Source: Amylostereum areolatum | Taxonomy: Eukaryota; Basidiomycota; Agaricomycetes; Russulales; Stereaceae | Direction: 5' to 3' | DNA: 64,000 bases | NCBI GenBank assembly: GCA_012932865.1 | Contig: SAXG01000004.1 | Coordinates: forward strand, 434,001 to 498,000 | Shown: in pieces, positions 1 to 11,868 of the stretch | Position numbering within the stretch: position 1 is the stretch's first letter | Layout of the letters: the number at the start of each line of letters is the position of its first letter | Program-made: the position numbers and the translations under genes | Notes under the pieces: generated by a model | Seen by the model: the letters and a program-made list of their open reading frames with translations, nothing else | Told to the model about the DNA's origin: nothing | Databases searched by the model: none

Positions 1-739
1 TCTTACAACTCAACAGGCATATATGCCTCTCGATGTGTGGCGTCTAAATATGTCATGATGCAAAGTATATTCGTTCGTGACCCTTTTGTATTTTTTACCC
101 ACGCCAGAGCGACCGATGGACCAGACTTACATATCGGCGAAGCCATCCATTGATAGCACAGCACGATTTGCCCACGCGGTAATCTGGGCGCTTGAGAACT
201 GTAGCTTCGAGCGGCGCGAGCCAGTCACCGTCGCCAGTGCCATTCGAGCGTCCATGTCTCTTCATACACGGACTCTTCTGATATATGACCACCAGTATCT
301 ATTGGCTAGAAGTGTCTTATACATCACACATGCTCGTAAGAACCACCGAACTCCGGACAGTAATTGACTGCTCACGAGGTGCATGCCGACGTTCGCCCTC
401 GGGGCGTCTACAGACGCGGAGACGCCGGTGTACTCGGCTCGAACTCTTGAGGACCTCCTGCTCGTCATCGTGCCATCTGGGCTCCTTCTGAATGTGATTG
501 GTACTATGCTCTGGTGAGTGGCATTCTTCTGTACGGCCAAAGGACGCAGTTTAACATATTTCTCGCTTTCCCTTGAAGGTGACCGTCAGATCACTGGCGC
601 CTAAGTGAGTGTAGGCCGAGTAATTCACATATAGCGGAGGGATCAACAAACTATCCTACAGTCCTTAGACGAACGAAGAGCACGGCCTCGTGGGCATTGG
701 TATATAAATGTGGGGTATAACTTGGGTACAACGCTGTGG
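1..739. other. Gene-free left edge
   Basis: There is no recognisable coding exon here. A 96-codon open frame at 77-367 on the plus strand has no motif I know and no convincing splice sites; it could be the end of a gene that starts outside the window. The last 40 bases hold the TATA box at 701. Confidence 0.4.
701..708 (+). promoter_or_regulatory. TATA box of the first WPGY-family gene
   Basis: A TATATAAA element lies 39 bp upstream of the proposed start codon at 740. Its position fits a core promoter for the gene that follows. It was assigned from sequence and spacing only. Confidence 0.45.
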
Positions 740-1686
740 ATGTGCGCCCCGCATTTTCAATCGGTCACGGACTACGGCACTTCAAAGACGATCGACGTAG
801 GCTGGTATATCGTCCTTTCTTTCCTGTCTCTAACTGAACTCCCTCTAGATGAGCGCCCACAGAAGCCTGTTAATCGACGGCTATATAGCATATATGCTCT
901 CTCCCAAAGGGGCAGAGATTCTCCTCACATGCCTCCTCAAAACGGACCTACACAAGATACAACCTACATTCGAGGGAAACAAGGTCCTATGTCGAAGTTC
1001 CGCCCTTTCACATCTCTCCCCGCTATCAGCTGGTCAAAGCTCATCGGTCTGGCTACTTGATTACTTGTCCGATGTCTCAGTCGGAACAGTCGTCCCTCAA
1101 CCACCTCCCGCCCCTACAAATCGCGGAGACTTCCAGCGTCACGTAGCCAACGCACCACTACAGATGCCGATTTATTTCGTTCACAGCGACGGAAGACCGG
1201 GCGTCCCACTCGTCCATGCAGCAGCCGGGTCCTTTCCTGTTGTTACCGGGCTCGATCAGGAGGCGCCCATGGGAGGAAGGACAACGACACATTTCTGCAT
1301 GAACGTACATATTCTTTCACGTTGGCTGCATTCGACGAGGTACACTGACATCACCCTTCTTTTCCCAGTGGCCTGGATATGGCGAGTTTAAGAAGCAAGT
1401 CGAGATACAAGATAGTCATCACAATCCTATAACCATAGGAAGGCTTATTCATCGGGTAGCAAATTTTATCGATGCTTTCATACAAGTTAGTCGCCACGCC
1501 TGTGAGATAATACTACACTTACCGTGTTTTCAGGATCGCTCCACTTCTCCAAGTGCTCAGACGCTGTGGCGGCTGGGAGGCCCAGGAGGAGTTACCCGTG
1601 AGGAAATACTCATCGTGGGGGTTCTTCAGGTCTCTGCAGGGACATGGATGCCTATTCTACAGCTCACCCGGCACGTTGGCTTCTAG
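740..1686 (+). CDS. Uncharacterised Agaricomycete protein, WPGY family (copy 1)
   Basis: The spliced model has exons 740-796, 849-1304, 1369-1485 and 1534-1686, all joined in phase 0 through GT-AG introns of 48-64 nt, giving about 260 residues. The third exon opens with WPGYGEFKKQV and holds a predicted helix. The last exon has an LGGPGGVTREEILIVGVLQV stretch followed by WMPILQL and then the stop. The layout of an acidic N-terminal half, a GRPGVPL loop, the WPGY exon and a hydrophobic end repeats in the next gene, so the two are paralogues. I recognise the pattern from hypothetical proteins of mushroom genomes, where the function is unknown. I see no signal peptide, transmembrane helix or catalytic motif. 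The start is uncertain; a TATA box sits 39 bp upstream of the chosen ATG. Confidence 0.6.
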
Positions 1687-2693
1687 TACAGTTGTATTTC
1701 TATCTTTATTGACAATATCACGATTTCGTTACTAAGTGCTCTTAATGACGTCGGACTTGGAGGTGAATGGGTTGCGAATGAAGTCCGTCGCAGTGGCCGG
1801 TATTCGTGCATAGACCTACATAGGCTACTGATTTATTCAGGCTCGGGGACGTAACATTATAGTTGAAGAAGTAGACCTGGGGTGGTAGTGGGAGTTATCG
1901 TAGCCCGACTTTCACCATATTCGCACGGAATCCCGGAACCCGGCCCTGGTAGTCCCGTACTACGGTTCTGTACCGTATCTGGGTTATTTCAGCCATACAG
2001 GCAAACATTTGTTCCTTTTATGGATCGGACTGGATACAGAGGGATACAGGCACTGATACTACAGTTCCCTGTGAAGCTGTATGTAGTGTCCAGACTCCTA
2101 AGTATACTAAAACGTAGGCTCGGTCCAAGCCGCCGTTCAACCCGCGGGACGCGGCCCGGAGCAAGGGCTTGCTCCGAACCTAACTAAAACGGTTCTGTAC
2201 CCCACCCACACATATTGGAGTATCCTCCTGTCAGAATGCTCACACTCGGCCATCCAGCGACATCTCCACTGCTTCAAGATATACGACGTCTTGTCACTGC
2301 GATAAATGTAGGACTTTGCAACCCTCCAACCCTCCAGCCTCTGCGGCAGTGCCCTTTCAATTCCTCAACATCTCCGAGTCTATATGCCCTCGCGTGTAGT
2401 CTCCCCGAGGCAGACGAGACACTTGCGTCAAACCTTCTCAAGTTCAGGATCCTCATGTCTAGCCTCGCGTGTAGTCGGGGCGCCAGCCCTCCAATTGGAT
2501 CGTAGTCGAGCTACGTCTGCAGGGAATTTTCTCCAGGTCTCCGAATTCTACTATGCGGGCTGCCCACCTGGATGCTACGGTATCATGCTCACTCTGCAGG
2601 TTCCCTACAGTTGGAAGTGATCAGCGTATATATTGACATGAATGTGCCGCCCTAGCGTTCGAATAGCCGTCGGTTTCGCGCTTCCCTCACGGT
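1687..2693. other. Gene-poor spacer with short repeats
   Basis: No gene is supported between the two WPGY paralogues. The spacer holds a 13-bp direct repeat (acggttctgtacc at about 1964 and 2189), a 14-bp direct repeat (cctcgcgtgtagtc at about 2389 and 2464), and a nearly perfect hairpin at 2158-2175. These could be remnants of a decayed mobile element or of an older tandem copy, but no terminal repeats or transposase fragments are visible. Confidence 0.35.
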
Positions 2694-3887
2694 ATGACCC
2701 TCCCTCAGACATCTTTGGTGAGTACTGCGCTACTGGTGATGTGTCCTTGTAGTACGCCTTCTTAAGGCCAGTGTATACTATTGACAGGCAAACCTCGACA
2801 ATATGTATCAACACCTGCTCGGCGATGGGCATTTAATTCCCATGTTGGGACTTGATTTTGTCAGGGAACGCATTGGTAAAACGTTCGCTCGGTTCGGCCC
2901 AAAGATCCACGACAATCAAGACGACAATGAACGAATTATCCTGATGTACCTGGAGAAAACCGACGTTATGTTCTGGTCTTCCGCTGGTCAGCTGTTTCGT
3001 AATCTGGTGCCGAATGACCGTGACGTTGCTCGAGAGGAGCTGCATGTCATTGACTACCTTGCTGAAGCAAGGGTCGTGGTCCCCCAGAAAGCTTTCAAGT
3101 TTTATGACAAGGCTCCAAAGCGCGCCCGTGATGTCATGCAGAACACAGAATTCAAGTTTCCGACGTTTTTCAAGCTCCCGCACTCTGACATCGTGGGGAT
3201 CAATGTTCGCGAGGCAAAGAACCGCGACTCCGAGTACACGGAACTCAACAAAGTCAGTATCTACGTCCCTGTGCCGAAAGATACAGTCAAGGTCTATCTG
3301 GCGGTAAGATACCACACTTCGTCCATTAAGTGGCTGAGAGCCGATTCGATATAATGTTCAGTGGCCAGGATACGAACCGATTTCAATGCAGATCAGGCCG
3401 GAATCAGGCCCGGTCTCCAAGCTTGCAAAGCTTGTCGCAGGAAGAGTATACGCGTTCTTCACCGATGTGAGACCATTTCACCATCATCAGCATACCTCTT
3501 ACACATCCTTCTCAGGAAACAAAGAAATTGAAGAAACCACTTCCGTCTTCGGATCTGCATTTTCTGTGGCGTATCGGCACGGGGTGCTACGAGATCCACG
3601 TTGAGGATGTCATTCTCGCTGGTGTCATTCAAGTTTCGCCGGGGGTAATAATGCCCATCCTGCGATTGAAGAACCTTCCAGGCAGGCCACCTATTCTTTT
3701 TCTATACCATTTGCGGTCTTATGAGTCTTTTCAGCGTGGCATAACTCGACTGCCCGATGAGTTGGCGACGACGATTTCCACCTTTCTTATTCTTTTGGTT
3801 GTAGCTGTGAAAGATCTCAGCGTAGTTCATCAGTGTTTTAGTGCTACATACGCTTCGTGCTTCGTCAATATCATACATGTTTTCTAA
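2694..3887 (+). CDS. Uncharacterised Agaricomycete protein, WPGY family (copy 2)
   Basis: Exons 2694-2717, 2788-3303, 3362-3466 and 3516-3887, all in phase 0, give about 338 residues. The large second exon encodes a 172-residue charged domain of unknown type. The third exon begins WPGYEPISMQI, and the fourth carries LWRIGTGCYEIHVEDVILAGV followed closely by IMPILRL. This aligns with copy 1 (LWRLGGPGGVTREEILIVGV, then WMPILQL), and the introns before WPGY and after that exon fall at the same points. Copy 2 runs about 80 residues further, ending in a hydrophobic tail (ISTFLILLVVAV) that may be a membrane segment or a read-through of a lost splice site. The first 24-base exon is the least certain part. 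Function unknown. Confidence 0.6.
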
Positions 3888-3924
3888 TGACTATATCATA
3901 CAGTCTCCACTGGTAGCCCCAACT

Positions 3925-5761
3925 CTAACCCATATGGGAAGATGCGCTAAAGTTCTTCGAACCGTCTCGACTCCAAACGACACGCCCCCGACCATCGGTG
4001 GTGAATGGGGGCTCAGGAGCAGGTTCGTCCAAACCTGCAAATAGATCGCCTTCTATTCCACATTGTTGAGAAGACTCATCTTCCCGCGGGATGGCTGGCT
4101 GAGACTCCGTTGAGTGGTCTGGAGTTTGAGTGGGTTGTTGTATGTCCGACTCGATACCGTCAGCGTCAATGTCTGCATCATATTCCGAAGGATGGCCGGC
4201 GTGGGAGACAGCGGGTGGACGAACAGACTCTGGTACAAACTCCAATGGAGGACTAAAATATTCTTGACCTGGTGTCACGTCGACACTCCGTACACTGGAG
4301 GACTGTATGGTGGTCCGGTTTAGAAATCGCGAAAGCATGGGCGCCATGCTTGCCATAGTCGCGATATCTGGATCTTCGTCAATGGCGCCATCGTCGTCCT
4401 CCGTCACAAAGCTGGCCGGAGGCGACTCTAGAGAGGACATTGGAGCCATGTCCAGCGAATATCCGTCCGGGATGTAATGGAGATCAAAGGCCCAGAACTG
4501 AGGTCTTCGACCGTCGTCGAGAGCGAATTGGGAAGGATGATCTTCCGAGGTTTGGGTTTCTGAACGATCAATGTCGGTAGTGGGGATTAAGGGTGCGGCA
4601 GTGACCTAAAGAAACGGAAATATCTAATTAGTGTTTACAAAAGAAGTAAAAAGAAAGAAAAAACGATGCGACGTACGTCGAGTTGACTTGTAAGAGGCTC
4701 TTCTTCCTCATTGGTTTGACTTGTGGGCAGATGCCTGAAAAGGTCGAAGATAAAGGAGCTGACATCGCGCATTTCGCCGAAGCCGATGTATGCGTCGGAA
4801 TTGTTGGTTCTTCTACCTCGGCCAAGACGTTGTTGCATTTGCTGCAGATGGCGTGAGGCGATGCCGGTGTCATAACACAGAACGAACTCACAGGCATGTA
4901 ATGGCCAACGCCCTTCGTGAACACGTATGGCGTGTTATCTGAGTTCCGATGCTGGTATAAGCAGTCACATCCGAAAGGGCAATATCTATCTTTTGGAGGG
5001 GAATTTTGGAAGTATCTGCGTACTGAAGGTCAGACCGGGTAGTAACGAGTATACGATCAATCGACCCACTTGCACGGAACTTTTGAAAGACTAGATTTGT
5101 AGCGATCGAAGACAAGTGATTTCCCTGGATGGCCCTCAGGATAGAAGAGGCTTGATGGCAGGATGAGCGACGAGGAAGTTCGACAGTAGGGACATTTCTT
5201 GTTGACACGCGAGCAGAGAACGTCTTCAGTTTTTCCCTTCGGGTCGCGCCAGCTTCGAATACACTGAGGAGAACGGCATGAGAGGAAACCACGAACTGAC
5301 GAAAGGACACTTACCTCAATGCAGAAGACGTGACTACATCCACCTGTACAGCGATAAGGGAGCGACAAATCGAACATTGGGGGAGGCTTACTGAGCAATC
5401 CAAAGGTTACGGGCTCTTCAAGGCAGATACCGCACACGTTATCGTCAGGGAGCAGAAGGGGCGGGGGACATTGGAGGCCGTTTGGAGAAGAATCGGGGTC
5501 CGGTATGGCGTGTCTAAACCAGCATTTGTCTCCGCGCTTGCAATATCCTGGATTTCATTCGAATTCAGAGGATGAGATGTATGGAGAAAATGTTGAATAC
5601 GGACCTGCGATGTAGAACCGACATGTCTTGCTCTTGTCATATGGAGTGAGCTGTTCGTCTGGTCCGTGGAGGAACTTGCAGCTGTCTCCAGCTCTGCATC
5701 CCCTGTCGGTGTTGTAGTGGATGCAGATACCGCGAGGCTTGGATGTCTGTGGCCTGCTCAT
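3925..5761 (-). CDS. Makorin-like RING/CCCH E3 ubiquitin ligase
   Basis: Six exons on the minus strand (5761-5605, 5547-5315, 5263-5070, 5015-4892, 4841-4677, 4605-3925) join in correct phase to give about 517 residues. The order is two CCCH zinc fingers (CIHYNTDRGCRAGDSCKFLH near residue 13 and CRFYIAGYCKRGDKCWFRH near 47), then a RING (CGICLEE, CSHVFCIECIRSW, CPYCR), then a third CCCH (PCKYFQNSPPKDRYCPFGCD). This is the makorin/Lee1 architecture, whose members are RNA-binding E3 ligases. The C-terminal 230 residues are acidic and low-complexity, with no domain I recognise. The start is shared with a divergent gene: only 195 bp separate its ATG from that of Hfi1, so one promoter probably serves both. 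Confidence 0.88.
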
Positions 5762-5956
5762 TACGATTCAGCGCATGCTCCTGGACCTAAAGGGAAGGTG
5801 GCGTTGTCAATGTGAGTCGGTATTAGCCCGAGGGCCCCGACGGCCATTTCCAGAGATATACTTACATGTGACCTCGGGGGAGCGCCCTTTGTCGCGACTG
5901 CGTTTGACCTTACGCGTCTCCCGTGTACTTATCCGAATCCGCTGGCCTCCCTCATC

Positions 5957-7075
5957 ATGTCTCTCGAGTCTACCTCGACAATCAAAAGCAAACTTGCCCT
6001 CGGACTCGGCTCCAAGGCACCTCGCTACTGGTCACTGCTCAAAGAGTTTCTACATGCTTCTATCTCTCGAGCCGAGTTCGAGGATCAAGTACGCGAGTGT
6101 GTCGATACGCCCGATCTCGGTGCGCTCTGGTTTACTCTTTCTCTTCTACTCATCACCCTCATACCGTATGTCACAGTCAAGCTGCATAACTCCCTTATTA
6201 TATCTATCTTTGATCCTTCAGCCCACCGAGTGATCAACACGCCACCCCCCGATGCCTCCAAAGGTCCTCATCGGAAGCGCCGTCGCTTGCTTCCCTACCA
6301 GGGCCCGGATCCCGACGAGCCAACAAGTCTTCGCTCATCGAGACTAACGTACTGGACCGTCGGTGTTGGCAAACGGGAGCGAGAGCGTATCAGAAACCTC
6401 CAGCCGATTGCCTTGAGTACGCCTCGCGTGCCACGCCTTGAAGACGATGAGATTGCGCGTGAACGGGGAGTAAGGTCGATCCCGGAACGGAATGGTGCGT
6501 TTTGTATCCTGCTCGCTCCGTACTCTTTAGTTCACCGTCCACCAGATCCACCGGGCAGTCGGCCAGCTGTTCACCTTGCGTCTTCTGTTCGCCATTTCAC
6601 CTTGCAACATATATCAGACCGAATAAATCTCATCTCCACCCAACATGGTCTCAATTCCCCCTCCAAGACAGTCGCCTCTCTGATGGCCCTTGCGTTTGAG
6701 GTTTGCCTTCTTCTTATTTGTATACTTTCGCCGAGCTCACATGATGGTGTCTAGTCTAAGCTTAAGCAGATCATCATGCAGGCCTTGTCCCTCACGACTT
6801 CCTCGCATGCCATCACTTCTATACATCCCTCAGCTCCCCATACATCAGGAAGTATCCTGGCTGCATCCGCTTTTGACACTCTTTTCACAGTTGCCCCTGC
6901 CATCCTCCCCAATCGTTCTGCGGCGGCCACTCGCCTTATTAACGGAGAGCATGAAACTATAGACGACCCGATCTTGACAGACGAACGGCGTGAGCCGGAC
7001 GACCCTCATTGGCAACTGCTTGCCCTTCTGAGAGAACGCAGCACGGTAAACCAAATCCTGCAGGCTTGGGGGTGA
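5957..7075 (+). CDS. HFI1: SAGA coactivator subunit Hfi1/Ada1
   Basis: Exons 5957-6119, 6177-6494, 6546-6700 and 6755-7075 give about 318 residues. The N-terminus has KSKLALGLGSKAPRYWSLL followed by VKLHNSLIISIFD, the signature of the SAGA-Tad1 (Ada1) family. In SAGA, Ada1 pairs with Taf12 through a histone fold and is needed for core assembly in the nucleus. A middle block (ISDRINLISTQHGLNSP and the following helix) and a late FDTLFTVAPAILPN block fit the usual histone-fold region. The 51-nt intron at 6495-6545 was chosen because it joins ERN to PPGSRPAVHL in frame; a shorter alternative would be only 36 nt. Length is normal for basidiomycete homologues. Confidence 0.85.
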
Positions 7076-8008
7076 CGGTGTATGTAACAGTTTGAGTATG
7101 TTACAACTTTATGGCTTCAACAGGATTTACCTTTTTTCTTCAATGCTGGCCTTACCTCAGCCTTCCAATGGTGCTTAACCGATATCGCATCTCAGTGTTC
7201 AACTTCGAGGTTTCTTCGTTTGCGTAAGATCTGATCAAGTCTCTAATCGCTACTTCCAATCCCAGTGGAGAGCGTTGGATGGTATGCGGGTCGATACCAA
7301 TTGTTTGTCTCATCGTCGATGTCGACATGAAACCTGGGGTAGCAAAACATTGGTATGGCACCTTATTTTCGTTTACTTGTACTTATATTCATGCACGCGG
7401 CAGATCCACTCCAACACTCGTGTTGTCATGAAGACTTTCGGTCTCGACAATGACGACGACCTGGCACGATGACGAGATTGTGTTGCTGAACCTCAAGGAA
7501 GAAGGCGAAGAGGAGCCGTCAATGCCCAGGCTAGCGTGGACGTATGAAGCAGGTGTCTTACCCTTGCCCAATCTCCACACCCACAAAAACACCGAGATCG
7601 TACTGCGTCATGAACCCAACGCCCCAGCGCAAATCGGGAGATTCAGGATTCGCCGAGGACAGATCTGCACGAGAAAACCATAGAGGGAACCTCCGGGTAT
7701 GATTGTCGGCAACGGAGAAGATGGACTTGACCGAACGGAGCGGAACGGCAACTCGCACGGACGGAGTCCGGAGAAGATCGATAGTGGACAACCAGCTGCC
7801 GACTTCCGAGCGCGCCTCTATCCCGCTACCGCTAGTCAGTGGTACCGCGGGTGTCTGTGTCTGATGTGCTCCAAGCTTTCCCGTGGTAGGACCATGGCTG
7901 ACGATGGTCCAGGCTTTCACCATGCGTTTCGACGGGATCTTGCTCAGCACATAAGAAGTCGCGCGCAGAGCTGTTTGCTCACCATCCACCCCACAACGTC
8001 TAGGAAAC
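7076..8008. other. Intergenic region with weak open frames
   Basis: This stretch of about 930 bp separates Hfi1 from the O-methyltransferase. A minus-strand frame of 150 codons (8010-7558) and a plus-strand frame of 77 codons (7450-7683) overlap, but neither shows a domain or spliced continuation I can defend. The promoter of the O-methyltransferase should lie at the right end. Confidence 0.4.
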
Positions 8009-9885
8009 ATGCCCGACTCGGATCGTTACGTTCCCACCACCCCCAGGGCTGATTTGGACGCTCTGCTCGACCTGATCAAGTCGGCCACCGCCAGCGCTGT
8101 CGCCGAATACGAAAACACAGGATACGGGGTGCCCAGCTTGGATTCACAGATCCCCCACCCTGGCGACAGCATCTCGGCGTCGATCGCACTCAGGAAAGCC
8201 ATTCGCACACTGGAGGCGGCGTGCCACCAACTCTGCGCTACACTTACCCCGCCCACCTTGAGCATGGCTAGCGTACGATTCCTCGATTATGATGAATCTG
8301 CAAATATACTGACTTTGGCACGTATAGCGGGGTATGACGTTACGCGAGCTTTCCGTCATGAAAATCGCGATCGAGGCCAGAGTGTCGGATATTCTGCGCG
8401 AGCACCCCAGAGGCTTGCATGTGACCAAGATCTCGGAACGCACAAGCATCGAGAGCGGTAAGCTCGCGCGCGTCCTTCGACTTCTGGCCGTCAAGCACGT
8501 TTATCGAGAAGGTTGGTCGTTTCGGACAATCAGGTGAATAACCATGATTATACCCCTCGTAGTTGCTCCGGACGTGTTCGCGAACAACCGCCTCTCGCTT
8601 CTGTTAGCGTCGAGTCACCCTACGTCGTCCCTCCTGGGACATTGGCTCAATGAAGGTTATGCTGCAGAAGGCAACTTATACCAAACACTCGTCGACTCAG
8701 ACCTTGGACCTTCATATGCGCCTTTAAAATCGGCGTTCGCGACTGCCGTGACAAACCAGCGGATGACAATGTTCGAGTGGTTCGTAAATCATGTGAGCAT
8801 CTTTCCCTGTTCTGCCGAGTTGATGTAGCTGAGAATATAATCGTCCACGTCCATAGCCCCGGGAAAGTGAGGTAATGCTTCTAGACCTTTCATTTTGTAG
8901 GTCATTAGTTAATGTCTACTCCAGCGTTTTGGAAAGGCGATGATTGGGTACGGATACGTCAGCGATTCAGCCGCGGCAGTTGACAGTCAGTCTGGACTTG
9001 GCTATTGTAATCCCTGCCAGTCCACTTACACACGATAATGCGCAGATTACCCCTGGGGAGATCTTCCAAAAGGGACGTCGGTGTGCGATGTGGGTGGAGG
9101 CATCGGCTCCGTCCTGATCCTCCTTGCCCGAAAGCAGCCACACCTCCGGCTTACCCTCCAAGATCTTCCGAATGTGGTAGAACAAGCCCAAGGGGTACGT
9201 CATAATCTTTTCCGTACCCTCGAAAATGACTCACTGTTTGGACATGGACAGTTTTGGAGGGATGGGTGTCCTGAAGCCATACAGGAGCGGCGAATCCAGT
9301 TCACGCCTCTGAACTTCTTCGAACAGTCGCCCGAAAAGAACCAAGACGTGTACTACGTACGTGCTATATTCCCCCCAAGGCTCATGTTGAAGGTCAACTT
9401 TTGACATCCGCCTCCATAGCTGAAGCAAGTATTTCACGACTGGCCTGATGAGCAATGCCGGATGATCATCCGTAACATCCGTAAGGTCATGAAACCAGGA
9501 AGCCGCCTCCTGATTCGTAGGTCATGTTATCATCCATGCTCTGTAATCTTACCAACGTATGTCCCAAAGACGACTACGTCCTACGGAAAGCTTGCCGAGG
9601 AAATAATGGAACGATAACGGATTCTACTGCACCGCTGCCACTTCTTCCGACCTGGGGAGCTGGGAACAGTCGTCCTTACACTCAGGACATCAATATGATG
9701 GCGCTCCATAACTCAAAAGAACGAACGTTTGAAGAGTTCGTTGAACTTGGGTACGTTCTGCCGCGTGCATGTCAAGAGAGATTGACTCAAACTTATACTC
9801 TCTATGCAGGAATGTCGTCGGCCTGAAGGTGGTAAAACTGTGGGACTTTGTGGAGACTGGAATGGTCGAGTTCGTTCTCGAATGA
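8009..9885 (+). CDS. SAM-dependent O-methyltransferase (COMT type)
   Basis: Ten exons (8009-8272, 8328-8511, 8563-8792, 8857-8871, 8925-8985, 9046-9194, 9252-9356, 9420-9516, 9570-9750, 9810-9885) give 453 residues with every phase closing. A winged-helix dimerisation domain comes first (RGLHVTKISERTSIESGKLA, then REVAPDVFANNRLS). The methyltransferase domain follows, with the SAM-binding loop VCDVGGGIGSVL, the downstream LTLQDLPNV, and the catalytic-base segment VFHDWPDEQC (His). The family methylates hydroxyls of small aromatic or polyketide metabolites; the substrate cannot be told from sequence. A 15-nt exon (8857-8871) is supported only by frame and is the weakest junction. The next gene is a sugar-type dehydrogenase on the same strand 240 bp away; I see no other secondary-metabolite genes. 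Confidence 0.88.
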
Positions 9886-10125
9886 CATGGATTGAATCTA
9901 CGATTCTCTGTAAAGGCGAAATTCCGCATGCGTGAGTTGTAAGTACTGTAAGTACTTGTGCGCGAGTGAGAGTGGACCGTTCGGCGCGATCGGCCCGTTG
10001 GGTTGAGGCTCAGCGAAGCCTGCTCCCATTGAAAGGTCCCCGTTCGAGACCACGATGGCCACCAGCACCTCTTCCTCTTATCGCACTGCCCACATCCACA
10101 ACGTCCTGAGATATATTATCCGAAG

Positions 10126-11654
10126 ATGTCCGAGGAACAGATAACTATACGATGGGGGATCATATCCACCGGGGGGATCGCCAGGTCGTTCATCAAGGTA
10201 TGACTTGAAGACCTACGGTCCGATAAGTACCACTTATGAACTCGACAGGACCTTCTGATAGACCCAAGGACGTACGCGATTTCTTTCAGGATACAGAATC
10301 TCACTGAATATGTGATTCTTCAGGCGCAGAACACACGATGTCGTTCATAAAGCTGTTGCAGTGGGATCGCGCGCCATTGAGAGTGCGCGGGCGTTCATTG
10401 ACAGCAACGCGGGGGGAGACAAGTCTATCAAGGCCTACGGAACTTACGCCGAGGTTTATACTGATCCTGTAAGTCTATACTTCTTTGACCGGACTTTGAT
10501 CCTCACCTCCAGCTCAGGAAGTGGACGCGATTTACATCGGTATGGTGTAACTGTACGCTGTCCGTTAATTCATGTCATTCATCATCTTTTCTTTTGCAGG
10601 AACTCCTCATACTCTACATTATGAGAACGCTGTTGATGCGATCAAAGCTAAGAAACATGTCCTCGTTGAGAAAGCGGCCACATCGAACGCGGCCGAGTGG
10701 CGCGCACTTTGTGTCCTTGCCAAAGAAGCTGGCGTATTTTTGATGGAAGCAATGTGGACCCGCTTCCAACCTGTTGCACATGAAGTCAAGAAGGTCATCG
10801 ACGAAGGAAACTTAGGTGCTCCTGTCGTTATGCACGGTGACCTCTCCGGGGACTTTGATCTCGACAGTGAGAGCCTTTTCCCTTGGTTTCAGTTCGCATG
10901 CTTATATCTTCATGCCGAAAGATATTCCTCCTACACACCGTATATTAGATCCCAGGCTTGGGGGTGGAGCAATTCTTGATCTGTATAATCTCAGCCACTT
11001 CTCGTTCGGACCTATGTTGATTATTCCTTGATAGTGGGCCATATCCTCTGGTCTGGGTGCGTACCGTTGTCCGTCTGTGTAGTGTCTTCCTACTCATATG
11101 CTCTACCCATAGGCCGTCATAGCTCTGTATGAGTATCCAGCCAACAACAAGGGCACGCCCTCAGTCTCAGCCTCGATCATCAAGACGCGTATCACCGGTG
11201 TTGACCGCAACACATCCTTCACACTCAACTTCCCCGACATCGACGACCAAGCCGTCCTCTCCTGTTCCATCAACCTTCCCGCGACCCCAATTGGCGCGAC
11301 GATTCGATTTCGTAATGGGAACATCATCATCCCGCACCCGCTCTACTGCCCCAAGGAGTACACAGTGCAATATTTCGACAAACCGGGAGGAAATGAGGTG
11401 TACAAGCAAGTGACAACAAAGTTGCCTTACGTAGGGATGGGATTGCACTTCGAAGCGGATGAGCTGGCGAGATGTGTGAGGGATGGAAAGTTGGAAAGCG
11501 AGCTCTGGGGCCACAACAAGACTCTGTTGGCGATGACGGTCTACGATGAGGTACGTACGACAGTATTCCGGTGTATTGCATCTGCTAACTCGAAGGGCAG
11601 GTTCGCAGGCAGGGCGACTACAAGTTCCCCGAAGGCGTTGAGAAGGTATTCTGA
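10126..11654 (+). CDS. Gfo/Idh/MocA dehydrogenase (D-xylose 1-dehydrogenase / dihydrodiol dehydrogenase-like)
   Basis: Nine exons (10126-10197, 10249-10271, 10324-10468, 10518-10539, 10600-10866, 10922-10982, 11035-11056, 11113-11550, 11601-11654) give 367 residues in frame, the usual length for this family. The Rossmann start is RWGIISTGGIARSFIK. The nicotinamide-binding region reads AIYIGTPHTLHYE, then HVLVEKAATSN (the EKP-like lysine). The C-terminal half has RILDPRLGGGAILDLGPYP, typical of fungal NADP-dependent D-xylose dehydrogenases and dimeric dihydrodiol dehydrogenases. Such enzymes oxidise pentoses or trans-dihydrodiols in the cytosol. Three exons are only 22-23 nt. Confidence 0.87.
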
Positions 11655-11868
11655 AGAGACTTGGGGAGCGCGAAGATCACTCTATGTAATCATTAGCCCT
11701 GGATTGCCGCAAAATCGAACTATGCAAACGGTGTCCTTCAAGAACGTGCATGGGAGGATTGACAAACATCATGAAATCCGAGATCGTGCGAGATAGAGTA
11801 CAAATGCAGATGTAAAGAAAGTCCAGCATAAGAGAAGGCGCTGCCCAATACTGTATGTAGGGTTCAGC

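Noticed and set aside
6495..6530. A 36-nt intron in HFI1
   Set aside because: A 51-nt intron with the same donor gives a better join and a normal size for this genome.
7558..8010. 150-codon minus-strand frame upstream of the O-methyltransferase
   Set aside because: No motif, no clear splice partners, and it covers the promoter of a well-supported gene on the other strand.
8009..9885. A secondary-metabolite cluster around the O-methyltransferase
   Set aside because: The neighbours are SAGA/TFIID subunits and glycogen metabolism; no synthase, P450 or transporter lies nearby.
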